A DNA stretch of 64,000 nucleotides from Actinoallomurus sp963736325. GTDB lineage: Bacteria > Actinomycetota > Actinomycetes > Streptosporangiales > Streptosporangiaceae. The notes beneath the pieces are model-generated. The model saw only the letters and a program-made list of their open reading frames with translations, was not told where the DNA came from and did no database searches. A program made the position numbers and the translations under genes. The stretch spans positions 62,001 through 126,000 of the forward strand of contig CAVTOG010000008.1 in NCBI GenBank assembly GCA_963736325.1. The letters run 5' to 3'. Of this stretch, positions 51,730 to 59,870 are shown piece after piece; position 1 is the stretch's first letter, and every line of letters begins with the position of its first letter.

Positions 51730-52707
51730 TCAGACGAGGACGTTCTTGTAGAAGATGTTCGCCTGGCGAGCGCCGGAGGAGCCAGAGGCGAAGCCGAGGA
51801 ACAGCCGGGTCTCGCCGGCGGCGGTGCGGTACACGGCCATGCCCTCGGGCTCGCGGTAGTCGAGGCTGCCTCCGGCGTTGGTCTGGACCCGGGTGAAGGA
51901 CCCTCCGCCGTTGAGGTCGACGCTGCTCACGTGGGCGTTGCCCGGTGGCGGGTTGGTGTCGCTGTAGGCCTCGCCGTCGAGCATGTACACGTACTGCCCG
52001 TAGACCGCGTAGCCCTGGAAGGTACCCAGCCCGCCGGGCTGGGCGATGTCGGCGAGCACCCGGTCGTACACGCCGTCGCGGACATCGGCGATGGCGTACG
52101 CGGCGAAGCGGAAGGCGTTCCCGCTGCGGTACCGCATGACCAACCGGTCGTTGATCGGGTCGGTGGCGCAGGTGACGGTGTCGACGCCGGGGATGGGCTG
52201 GTGCTTTTGGAGCACGCTTGAGGTGTGGTCCAGGGTCTGGCCGTTACTGAACGGGAACCGGGCCAGCTGGGTGCCGCGCGCGTTGACCGAGTCGACCTCC
52301 GTCCACAGGAACGAGGTCGAGCCGACGGCCTCGACGCCGATCGACACGCCATGGCCGAAGCCCGTGAGGAACATGTGCCCGAGCTGGTTCCCAGAGAAGT
52401 CGAGCTGGGTGATGCACAGGTCGCCGTTCGCATCCGACGTCCCGCCGTTCATGAGCTGCGCCACGAACAGCCGGCGGTTGACGTTGTCGAAGGTGAAGGA
52501 CTGCATGACCGTCTGCTGGAACAGCGGCTTGTCCCTGAACAGGTCGAGCGAGGGCTGGGTCAGGTCGAACCTCGGTGACGCCGGCACCGCTGCGGCCGCC
52601 GGCCGCCCGGTCAGCACGCCGCCGATGGCGGCGGCCGCAATACTCCCGCCTGCCGCGAGCAGCCGACGACGCGTGAAGCCCGTTCGGCCGGGCGGAAAGT
52701 CCGTCAT
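51730..52707 (-). CDS. Tat-exported beta-propeller-like protein
   Basis: 325 residues from ATG 52707 (AAAGGA upstream). The N-terminus has a twin-arginine signal (FTRRRLLAAGGSIAAAAIGGVL...AAAA). The mature part repeats FDNVNRRLFVAQL-, LCITQLDFSGNQLGHMFLTGFGHG-like blades and ends with EGMAVYRTAAGETRLFLGFASGSSGARQANIFYKNVL. Such proteins are often annotated as teichoic acid biosynthesis protein C precursor or P29-like propeller proteins in actinomycetes; the real role is not established. It stands alone, divergent from nothing obvious. Confidence 0.75.
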   Translation of the reverse strand: MTDFPPGRTGFTRRRLLAAGGSIAAAAIGGVLTGRPAAAAVPASPRFDLTQPSLDLFRDKPLFQQTVMQSFTFDNVNRRLFVAQLMNGGTSDANGDLCITQLDFSGNQLGHMFLTGFGHGVSIGVEAVGSTSFLWTEVDSVNARGTQLARFPFSNGQTLDHTSSVLQKHQPIPGVDTVTCATDPINDRLVMRYRSGNAFRFAAYAIADVRDGVYDRVLADIAQPGGLGTFQGYAVYGQYVYMLDGEAYSDTNPPPGNAHVSSVDLNGGGSFTRVQTNAGGSLDYREPEGMAVYRTAAGETRLFLGFASGSSGARQANIFYKNVLV

Positions 52708-52878
52708 GGGATTCCTTTCGAGCGTAGTGGTGTCAATTGTGATGATCTGAACACTATGAGAGGGCGGAGAGAAAATTATCCGGGTAAGTACGTACATTTC
52801 GTTCCATCGCATTAACGCAATTGCGTTACACCGAGAGGGTTTCGGATATCGGACCCCCTTTTCGGTCGTCGACACCGG

Positions 52879-53619
52879 CTACGCCGGATCGCCGCCCAGC
52901 ATCGTGAGCAGCCGGGTGGCCTTGTCGCGGTTGTACTCGCTGGGATCACGGGTCGCGGTGCGGACGTCGTCGAGCGCGGCCCGGCCCAGCAGCGCCACCA
53001 GTGACTGGAGTGCGTTGTGCCGGACGAATCCCACCTCGTCGCCGAGCGCCTCACGCAGCGCGGTGACCGCCTCGTCCCCGCCGATCCGGGCGAGTCCGGA
53101 CGCGACCCACTCGCGGACGAAGTAGTCGGGGTCGGTACGGAGGATCCGGCACGCCACGGGGAGCACGCCGTCCGCTCGCAGGGAGATCAAGATGTCGACC
53201 GTACGGCCGCGGACCAGGCTGTTCGGGTCGGTGACCATCCGCCACAGCGGTGCCACGACGTCCGGCGAACCCAGGTGGCCCAGCGCGGCGACGGCCGCGA
53301 AGCGGATCGCGTACCAGGGGTCGGTGAGCTGCGTGACCAGAGTGGCGACCACCGGCGCGTGATCGTCGTCCAGCGCCGCGACCAGGGCGTCGGCGACGTC
53401 GGAGCGGTCGTGCAGCCCGTCGAAGACGCCGCGGCCGAACGCGCGGGCGACCAGGTAACGGGTGCGCGGGTCGCCGTCGCGCAGCCGGCCCACCAGATGG
53501 ATGATGGCGGGTTCCCCGGCCTCGCCGAGCCGGATGAGCGCCGGCTCTCTCTTGCGGGCGCTGGACGCGCCGAGCAGCGCGACCAGGATGTCGTACTCCG
53601 TCGTGGAATCTTCACTCAC
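52879..53619 (-). CDS. HEAT-repeat protein
   Basis: 246 residues with at least five HEAT/PBS-lyase-like helical repeats (ALIRLGEAGEPAIIHLVGRLRDGDPRTRYLVARAFG, AVAALGHLGSPDVVAPLWRMVTDPNSLVRGRTVDIL, VASGLARIGGDEAVTALREALGDEVGFVRHNALQSL). The start is GTG 53619. It is probably a protein-interaction scaffold; the function is unknown. It lies between the propeller protein and the S9 peptidase but is not clearly co-transcribed with them (about 100-base gap to the peptidase stop). Confidence 0.8.
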   Translation of the reverse strand: MSEDSTTEYDILVALLGASSARKREPALIRLGEAGEPAIIHLVGRLRDGDPRTRYLVARAFGRGVFDGLHDRSDVADALVAALDDDHAPVVATLVTQLTDPWYAIRFAAVAALGHLGSPDVVAPLWRMVTDPNSLVRGRTVDILISLRADGVLPVACRILRTDPDYFVREWVASGLARIGGDEAVTALREALGDEVGFVRHNALQSLVALLGRAALDDVRTATRDPSEYNRDKATRLLTMLGGDPA

Positions 53620-53718
53620 GAACCCGCGAGCTTACGCACCACCACGGGATTCGGCTGCTGAATTCCCGGGCGTGAGCGCTGCTGGAGCGAGTGCGATGCC
53701 ATCGCGCGTACGTCGAAC

Positions 53719-55713
53719 TCAGTTCTGCCGAGCCGCGCCGGATCGCCGCGCCGGCATGTGCCGTTCGAACCAGTCGATGAGGCGTGCGGCGGCGTCGATG
53801 CGCGCGGGGAAGGCTCGTACGCCGTGTCCTTCTTGCGGGTAGATCGCGAGCCGGGATTCGACGCCGTGTTCTTGCAGGGCGTTGTAGAACTCGACGGCCT
53901 GGCCCGGCGGCGTGCAGCGGTCGTGCGCGCCGGCGATCAGCAGTGTCGGCGTACGAGCATGTGCGGCGTGCATGATGGGGCTGCGGTCGTAGTGCCTGCC
54001 GTCGGCCGTGTACGGGTCGTCGTCAAGGAAGATCGTGTCGAAGGCGCCGATGTTGGAGGCGTGGTGCTGGCTGTACCAGTTCGTCGTGGGCGAGATCGGT
54101 ACGGCCGCGGCGAATCGCGGGTCTTGAGTGATCAGCCAGCAGGACATGTATCCGCCGTAGCTGAGGCCGGTCACACCGAGGCGGGCGGGGTCGGCCAGGC
54201 CGTCGCCGACCAGAGCGTCGATTCCGGAGAGGATGTCGTACGTATCGGCTCCGCCCATGTCGCCGACGACGGCGCGGGCGAACTCCTGTCCATGGCCCGA
54301 GGATCCGCGCGGGTTGGGGTGCAGGACGGCGTAGCCACGGCTGACGAGCAGCGGAGTGTGTCCGTTCGCCAGCATCCATCGGCTGCGCTGCGACCACACC
54401 GGGCCGCCGTGGACCATGACCACCAGCGGAAACGGGCCTTCGCCTGCCGGCAGGCACAGGACCCCTTCGATCTCCAGCCCGTCGGGCGCAGACCAGGAGT
54501 ACGACCTCGCCGTCCCGGCGACCGAACGCAGCCAGTCCGTGCCGGGGTGGGCCAGTGACGCCAGAGCCGTCGTGCCGGCCTCTCCGACGAGCGTGACGAC
54601 CGGCGGCTGGTCATGGCCTTCCAGAATGAGCGCGGTCGTGCCGTCCGGCGCGAACGTGGCTTCCGGGTATCGCCGTCCGGACGTGGTCTCGGTGCACAGG
54701 AGCTCGGTACGGGTTCCCGAGTCGGTGTCGTACCAGCCCACGACGGTCTCGAGGCCCCGTACGCCGGTGTAGCCGAGCCGTCGTTCGTCGATCCACTGCA
54801 GCCCGCTGACGTCCACGCCGGAGGTGTCGAGCGTGCGAATCGAACCGGTGTCAGGATCGATGAGCCGCACATCGCCCGCCACGAGCCAGCGGTCGCTGCA
54901 CACGGCCTCCACCACGGCCACCGCGTGGCCCTGCGGTGACCCGGCCGGCCACCCCAGCTGTGCCCGCGGCTCGTAGATCGTCTTGTGCGCGCCGCCGGCG
55001 ACGTCGATGACGACGAGGTCGGCGCTGTACCAGGCGCCTTCCGCCGGGTCGCCGTCCGATACGACCGCCACGATCCGCTCGGGGCCGAGCCACGCGGCCT
55101 CCCACACGTTCATCCCGTCGGGGGAGATCCGGCGTACGTCTTCACGCTCGACGTCGTAGAGCCATAGAGAACGCCAGGCATGCTCGGCGGATCCGCCACT
55201 GATCTCCGGATGCCATGCCGGGAGCTCACCTGAGGGCGCTTTCGTGGTACCCGATCCCTGGCCCCCCGCCAGATCCGCGCCTCGCCCCGCCACGCCGATG
55301 AGGACATGGCGCCCGTCAGGCGACCAGGCGCAGTATTCGCCGGTGCCACCGATGTGCGGCGTGGCGGTGGCTTCGCCGATTCCGTCGCGCAGCAGGTACA
55401 GCGCGTACGCCCCGTCCTCGGCCCGGTCGGAGAGGAAGGCGAGGGGCCCATCGGGTGACCAGCGAGCACACCGATCGTTGCCGGGACCGTTGGTGACCAC
55501 CCGAAGGCCCTGTTCATCGACGACGGCGATACGCGTGTGCCCGGCGCCTTCGAGGCGTTCCGCGATGGTGCCGGTGACCGCCACCGCGCGGCCGTCGGCG
55601 CGCACCGCGGGCTCCGCCGCGCCGGTGACCCGCCCGAGACCAGGGCCCATCGAACGCCGGAAGAACTCATCTGCCGTGCGGTAGGTCTCGCCGCCCCGAA
55701 TATCGTGCTCCAT
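53719..55713 (-). CDS. S9 family oligopeptidase (acylaminoacyl-peptidase/DPP-IV-like)
   Basis: 664 residues from ATG 55713 with GAGGAGAAAC directly upstream. It has the same architecture as the enzyme at 45638: propeller (ARWSPDG, YCAWSPDGRHVLIG), then the hydrolase domain with VTGLSYGGYMSCW (Ser near residue 517), LLIAGAHDRCTPPGQAVEFY (Asp) and PQEGHGVRAFPAR (His). Conservation along the whole length indicates a within-locus duplication. It is 29 bases downstream of the M19 dipeptidase gene, so the two form an operon under the MocR-type divergent promoter. Confidence 0.93.
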   Translation of the reverse strand: MEHDIRGGETYRTADEFFRRSMGPGLGRVTGAAEPAVRADGRAVAVTGTIAERLEGAGHTRIAVVDEQGLRVVTNGPGNDRCARWSPDGPLAFLSDRAEDGAYALYLLRDGIGEATATPHIGGTGEYCAWSPDGRHVLIGVAGRGADLAGGQGSGTTKAPSGELPAWHPEISGGSAEHAWRSLWLYDVEREDVRRISPDGMNVWEAAWLGPERIVAVVSDGDPAEGAWYSADLVVIDVAGGAHKTIYEPRAQLGWPAGSPQGHAVAVVEAVCSDRWLVAGDVRLIDPDTGSIRTLDTSGVDVSGLQWIDERRLGYTGVRGLETVVGWYDTDSGTRTELLCTETTSGRRYPEATFAPDGTTALILEGHDQPPVVTLVGEAGTTALASLAHPGTDWLRSVAGTARSYSWSAPDGLEIEGVLCLPAGEGPFPLVVMVHGGPVWSQRSRWMLANGHTPLLVSRGYAVLHPNPRGSSGHGQEFARAVVGDMGGADTYDILSGIDALVGDGLADPARLGVTGLSYGGYMSCWLITQDPRFAAAVPISPTTNWYSQHHASNIGAFDTIFLDDDPYTADGRHYDRSPIMHAAHARTPTLLIAGAHDRCTPPGQAVEFYNALQEHGVESRLAIYPQEGHGVRAFPARIDAAARLIDWFERHMPARRSGAARQN

Positions 55714-55742
55714 GTTTCTCCTCATCGGTGACCGGCCTGGTG

Positions 55743-56900
55743 TCAACCGCAGACCGACTCGAACACCCGGAGGAAGTTCTCGCCCAGCATTCCGCGGATC
55801 TGCTCGTCGGTGTATTCGCGTGCGACAAGGCCCCGCGTGATGTTCGGGAAGTCGCGGTAGTCGTCGAACCCGACGAGATTCTGGGTGGGGTTGTTTCCGT
55901 GCTCAGGCCTGAATCCGTTGGCCCGGGACAGTGCCTGGCGTTTTTCGAGCAACCATTTCGGGGCGGCCATCGGCCAGTCCGTGGCGATAGCGACGTGCTG
56001 CCACCCGACCAGGCGAGCGAAGTGGTCAATGTGGTCCAGCATCGTCTCCATCGAGGTCTCGCCCCGGCCGAGGAAGAACGGCACCGTGACGACACCGATG
56101 ATTCCGCCCGTCGCGGCGATCGCCAGCGCGGCCTCGTCGGAGATGCCCCGGTCGTGCGGGTAGCACGCGGCCGACGCGGTGTGCGAGACGATGACGGGGC
56201 GCTCGGAGAGTTCGCAGGCGTCGAGGACGGTCCGCTCGTTGCAGTGCGCGACATCGACGATCACGCCCAGGTCATTGATGTGCGTGATGAGCTTGGCCCC
56301 CAGATCGCTGACTCCGCCGGCGGACCGGTCGGTGCACCCGCCCGCGATGGCGTCCTGGACGTTGTAGCTGAGCTGGAGGACCCGGAGCCCGGCGTCGTGG
56401 GCCAGGTCGATCAGTCCGAGGTCGCGGCTGATCGGCGGCGTCGGCTGGCATTGGAGATAAAAGGCATGCCCGCCCTCGCGTTTGGCCCGGCGAAAGTCCT
56501 CCGCGCACAATGCCTTGCGCAGCCATGGCAGGCGGTCGATGAGGAAGTCGGAATGGCTGACGCCTTCGAGCAGCAGGCGGGCGTCACCGACCTGAACCTC
56601 GTAATGCCCGGCCGTGACGCCACTTTCATCCCAGATGGCGCGGTACGCGGGGAATTCACCGGAGGCCGCGAGCCGGCCGGGAAGCCGCTCCGAATAACTC
56701 ATCAACGCGCCGAGATCGTATTCGCTCTTCGCGCGCAGCCGCGCGTCCATCTCCGGTGTGAACGACCGATAGCCGACCGGCCCCCACCAGATGACGTCGA
56801 TGATCATGCTTTCCCGGTGCAGGCGTGCCGCCCGATTCTCCGCGTCGGCAGGCAGTCCATAGTCGTAGGTTCCAAAATTCGTCAAGGCATACCACCTCAT
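55743..56900 (-). CDS. M19 family membrane-dipeptidase-like peptidase
   Basis: About 385 residues. M19 elements in order: MIIDVIWWGP (replacing the usual DGHND), GHAFYLQCQPTPP, LSYNVQDAIAGGCTD, VIVDVAHCNERTVLDA (metal-binding His), PVIVSHTASAACYP, VAIATDWP in place of GSDFDG, and the C-terminal GMLGENFLRVFESV. The family cleaves dipeptides, including those with a C-terminal D-residue. The altered first motif makes the metal site uncertain. I choose ATG 56900; GTG 56990 would place the start inside the promoter region. It is divergent from the MocR-type regulator. Confidence 0.85.
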   Translation of the reverse strand: MRWYALTNFGTYDYGLPADAENRAARLHRESMIIDVIWWGPVGYRSFTPEMDARLRAKSEYDLGALMSYSERLPGRLAASGEFPAYRAIWDESGVTAGHYEVQVGDARLLLEGVSHSDFLIDRLPWLRKALCAEDFRRAKREGGHAFYLQCQPTPPISRDLGLIDLAHDAGLRVLQLSYNVQDAIAGGCTDRSAGGVSDLGAKLITHINDLGVIVDVAHCNERTVLDACELSERPVIVSHTASAACYPHDRGISDEAALAIAATGGIIGVVTVPFFLGRGETSMETMLDHIDHFARLVGWQHVAIATDWPMAAPKWLLEKRQALSRANGFRPEHGNNPTQNLVGFDDYRDFPNITRGLVAREYTDEQIRGMLGENFLRVFESVCG

Positions 56901-56996
56901 CCGCGGTGAACCGGCTTCGCCATCGAGCGTGCCGACTTCGCCAAGGCCCCGCGCCCGACTGCCGCGTTCAGGAGAATATGTTATGTCCACGTATTG

Positions 56997-57010
56997 AACA
57001 AGTACTTGTT
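56997..57010. promoter_or_regulatory. 14-bp perfect palindrome in the M19/MocR divergent promoter
   Basis: AACAAGTACTTGTT reads the same on both strands and touches the first of two MocR-type motifs. It may be part of the same control region or bind another regulator. Confidence 0.5.
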
Positions 57011-57053
57011 TGCTCTATAGCAAAACATGTGCCGGAATGCTCTAGAGCAAAAT
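57010..57053. promoter_or_regulatory. two candidate operators of the MocR-type regulator
   Basis: TTGCTCTATAGCAAAA (57010-57025) and TGCTCTAGAGCAAAAT (57038-57053) are similar AT-rich near-palindromes spaced by 27-28 bases, just before the regulator start. Related sequences stand upstream of 61466 and 63015. The arrangement as direct repeats matches how MocR proteins often bind. Confidence 0.7.
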
Positions 57054-57073
57054 CTGTTACCCTCCAGTACGTG

Positions 57074-58432
57074 ATGGACGAATTGAAGTCGCGACTTGCC
57101 GAAGCGACGGCTCGCGGGCTGGCGGACGCGGTCGGCCGCGGAGTTCGCGACGGTGTGCTGGAGGTCGGCGCCACTTTGCCGCCCATCCGTACGGTCGCCG
57201 CGGAGCTGAAGATGGCGCCGGCGACCGTCAGTGCCGCATGGGCGTTGCTGTCTCGGGCCGGGGTCATTCACACGAACGGCCGCCGCGGGACCGTCGTCGC
57301 GGACCGCGCGGTTCCAGGGCCGGTGCGCTACCGCCGCGCGCTGCAGTACTCCGTTCAGTTTCAATTCGATCTGTCGACCGGACTTCCCGACCCTGAGCTC
57401 CTCCCGGATCTCGGGCCGGCGCTCAGCCGGTTGCACGCGGCCGCGCCTCTTCGAACGTATTTCGATGACCCGGTCCTGCCCGAGCTCCTTGAGCGGCTGC
57501 ATGCCGACTGGCCATTCCAGGCCGGCGCCGTCACCGTCGCGGATGGCGTGATGGACGCGATCGACCTGTTCACGGCCACCTTTCTGCGCTTCGGTGACCG
57601 CGTGGCGGTCGAGGAGCCCACCGACCCGGGGCTGCTCGACCTCCTCGAGGCCCTGGGTACGCGGGTGATCCCGGTCGAACTGGACACCGAGGGGCCCCAG
57701 GCCGGCTCCCTCGCCGCCGCGTTGGACGCGGGGGCGCGCACCGTCTTCATCCAGCCCCGCGCCCAGCAGCCGACCGGTATGTCCATGACGAGCGAGCGCG
57801 CCGGAGAGCTGGCGGAGATCATCCAAGGGCGTGACGCGCGAGTCGTCGAGATCGACTACTTCGGGGTCATGGGTTCCTCGCCGCTCCACAGCCTCGGCCG
57901 GATCATCCCCGACCGCACGATCCACGTCCGCGGCTACTCCGCTTCGCACGGCCCGGAGCTGAGAATCGCGGCACTCGGCGGATCGTCCGAACTCATCGAG
58001 ACGCTCGTTCAGCGACGGCACCTCGTCCAGGGCTGGACCAGCCGCCTGCTTCAACTGCTCCTTCTCGACCTGCTCACCGATGCCCGATCGATCCGGGAGG
58101 TGGCGAACGCGCGCGAGACGTACGCCCGGCGCAGGCGCGCGCTTGTCGCGGAACTGGCCAAGCGCCAGGTCGACGTCGACGGCGTCGACGGCAGGTACGT
58201 ATGGATGCCCGTCGCGAGCGAGGCCGCCGCGCTCGTGTCGCTGACCAGCCGGAGTATCGGTGTGGCGCCCGGAACACCGTTCTCGATTCGCCCGGCACCG
58301 GAACCGCGCCTTTGTGTCACCGCCGGTCTGCTGCCGGCCGAGCACGCGCCGGAGATCGCCGAAGCATTGGCCGACGCCGCGGATCTGCAGGGACGGGGAA
58401 GCCTCAATGGCCGGGCTCATCAACGGCGGTGA
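57074..58432 (+). CDS. MocR/GntR-type regulator with aminotransferase-like domain
   Basis: About 452 residues (GTG 57071 is an equal alternative; no clear ribosome site, possibly leaderless). An N-terminal GntR winged helix (about 10-78: GATLPPIRTVAAELKMAPATVSAAWALLSRAGVI) is fused to a class I aminotransferase-like domain. The PLP-lysine position in the SxSKxxGPxLR motif reads YSASHGPELR, with His292 instead of Lys, and the QNPTG motif reads QQPTG. It should not form the usual PLP Schiff base and may sense another ligand. It is divergent from the M19-S9 operon and is the likely regulator of the locus. Confidence 0.9.
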   Translation: MDELKSRLAEATARGLADAVGRGVRDGVLEVGATLPPIRTVAAELKMAPATVSAAWALLSRAGVIHTNGRRGTVVADRAVPGPVRYRRALQYSVQFQFDLSTGLPDPELLPDLGPALSRLHAAAPLRTYFDDPVLPELLERLHADWPFQAGAVTVADGVMDAIDLFTATFLRFGDRVAVEEPTDPGLLDLLEALGTRVIPVELDTEGPQAGSLAAALDAGARTVFIQPRAQQPTGMSMTSERAGELAEIIQGRDARVVEIDYFGVMGSSPLHSLGRIIPDRTIHVRGYSASHGPELRIAALGGSSELIETLVQRRHLVQGWTSRLLQLLLLDLLTDARSIREVANARETYARRRRALVAELAKRQVDVDGVDGRYVWMPVASEAAALVSLTSRSIGVAPGTPFSIRPAPEPRLCVTAGLLPAEHAPEIAEALADAADLQGRGSLNGRAHQRR

Positions 58433-58448
58433 CATTGCCAGATGTGGC

Positions 58449-58493
58449 CTGTCTGGAGTCGTGATCAATGCGGCATCACGACTCCAGACAGGA
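58449..58493. terminator. bidirectional terminator
   Basis: CCTGTCTGGAGTCGTGAT (58449-58466) and its exact complement (58476-58493) form an 18-bp stem with a nine-base loop between the convergent regulator and amidohydrolase genes. Confidence 0.85.
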
Positions 58494-58494
58494 T

Positions 58495-59829
58495 CTAGGA
58501 CAGAATTCGACGGGTCGGCAGCGCGGCGCGGTCCACGAGGGTGCCGTCCTTCATGACTTCGGCGATACGGCGATAGTTGTGAACGTCCGCGAGCGGATCG
58601 GCGTCGAGGATGAGCAGGTCGGCGCGTTTTCCGGGTTCGAGGGTGCCGAAGTCGGCGGCGTGTCCGTACGCCTCGGCGACGTTGCGAGTGGCGGCCTGCA
58701 GCGCGTCCATCGGTGCCATCCCGCGCTCGACGACCGCCTCGAGCCACACGAAATGGGATTCGCCGAGCACGTACACAGGGGGCGCGCACGCGAGCAGGCC
58801 CGCCATCAGCGGATGGTTCACCACGTGTTGCCCCAGCGCGAATCCGTCAGTGGTGAGCAGGAGCCGCGCACCCGCCTCGATCAGTCTCCGGTTGTTCTGG
58901 TCCGTTGTCTCGTTGATGATGAACGTACGGATCCACTCGCTGCCGTTCTCCCGTACCCACGCGTGTTGGGCGTCGGTGTAAACGAGTGCCGCGACCGGCA
59001 GTGATCGGTCAACGATCGCCTGGAGCGTTTCGTCGGGCATGGCCTCATCGCTGGTGAGATTTCCGTGCTGAAGAAGGTCGGCGCCCGCCTCGATCGCGAT
59101 ACGAAGGCTCTCCACCGTCGTCGAGTGCGCCTGAGCGGTCATACCCGCTCGATGGGCTTCTTCGACGATGGCCCGCTGGGTCAGCTCGGAAAAGGCGATG
59201 AGATGCCGCTGCCGTCCGTGTCCGCTGGACGCGTACTTGACGAAATCGATCCCGGACCGCTCGATGTAGTCGCGTACCCTGCGGCGGACTCCGTCCGGAG
59301 TCAGCCGCAACAGATCACTTCCAATTCCGTTTTCGAATTGTGCGTTGATCCGTTTCATCGTGTCCAGCCCCAGCAGGCCGCCGGCCGTGAAGTAGTCCGC
59401 GGAGAACGGACCGTCGAGCCCGATGATGTTTCCGGCCGCCAAGATGCGGCTGCCCACGGCGTCGCCCTGGTCGATCCGATCGCGAACCGAGATCAGCGAC
59501 TCGAGATGCCCGTGTGTGTCGAACAGCGTGGTGAGGCCCGATCGCAGCGTTACCTGTGCCGCCTCCTCGACGAGCGTCGCGTAGTCGCCCTCATGTTTCA
59601 GCAGGACGTCAGGCATCCACGTGGACAGATGGGCGTTCGCGTCGATCAGGCCGGGGATGACGTACCGCCCCGCCGCGTCGATGATCCTCGCGCCCTCGGG
59701 AACAACGGCGTCGGCGGCACGCGACACGGACCGCACGCGGTCATCCGCCACCAGCACAACGGCATCGTGGATCGGTGACGCGCCGGTACCGTCGATGACC
59801 GTTCCGCCGACAATCGCTGTTTGCGTCAT
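58495..59829 (-). CDS. amidohydrolase superfamily metal-dependent hydrolase
   Basis: 444 residues from ATG 59829 with GGAAGG upstream. A full-length paralogue of the 47682 enzyme, with the same motif series: YVIPGLIDANAHL (NxH again), IDFVKYASSGHG (Lys), TAQAHSTTVES (His), LLQHGNLTS (His), LLTTDGFALG (Asp), FGTLEPGKRADLLILDADPLADVHNYRRI. The stop abuts the terminator. It follows the 59871 lipoprotein gene by 41 bases, repeating the lipoprotein-amidohydrolase pair found at 47.7-50.7 kb. Confidence 0.9.
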   Translation of the reverse strand: MTQTAIVGGTVIDGTGASPIHDAVVLVADDRVRSVSRAADAVVPEGARIIDAAGRYVIPGLIDANAHLSTWMPDVLLKHEGDYATLVEEAAQVTLRSGLTTLFDTHGHLESLISVRDRIDQGDAVGSRILAAGNIIGLDGPFSADYFTAGGLLGLDTMKRINAQFENGIGSDLLRLTPDGVRRRVRDYIERSGIDFVKYASSGHGRQRHLIAFSELTQRAIVEEAHRAGMTAQAHSTTVESLRIAIEAGADLLQHGNLTSDEAMPDETLQAIVDRSLPVAALVYTDAQHAWVRENGSEWIRTFIINETTDQNNRRLIEAGARLLLTTDGFALGQHVVNHPLMAGLLACAPPVYVLGESHFVWLEAVVERGMAPMDALQAATRNVAEAYGHAADFGTLEPGKRADLLILDADPLADVHNYRRIAEVMKDGTLVDRAALPTRRILS

Positions 59830-59870
59830 GAGAGGCCTTCCGTGGAGATGGACGTTGGCCGTCCGTGCCG

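Noticed and set aside
56981..58789. 602-codon minus-strand frame opposite the MocR-type regulator
   Set aside because: Arg-rich antisense shadow with no domain, overlapping a regulator with clear HTH and aminotransferase motifs.
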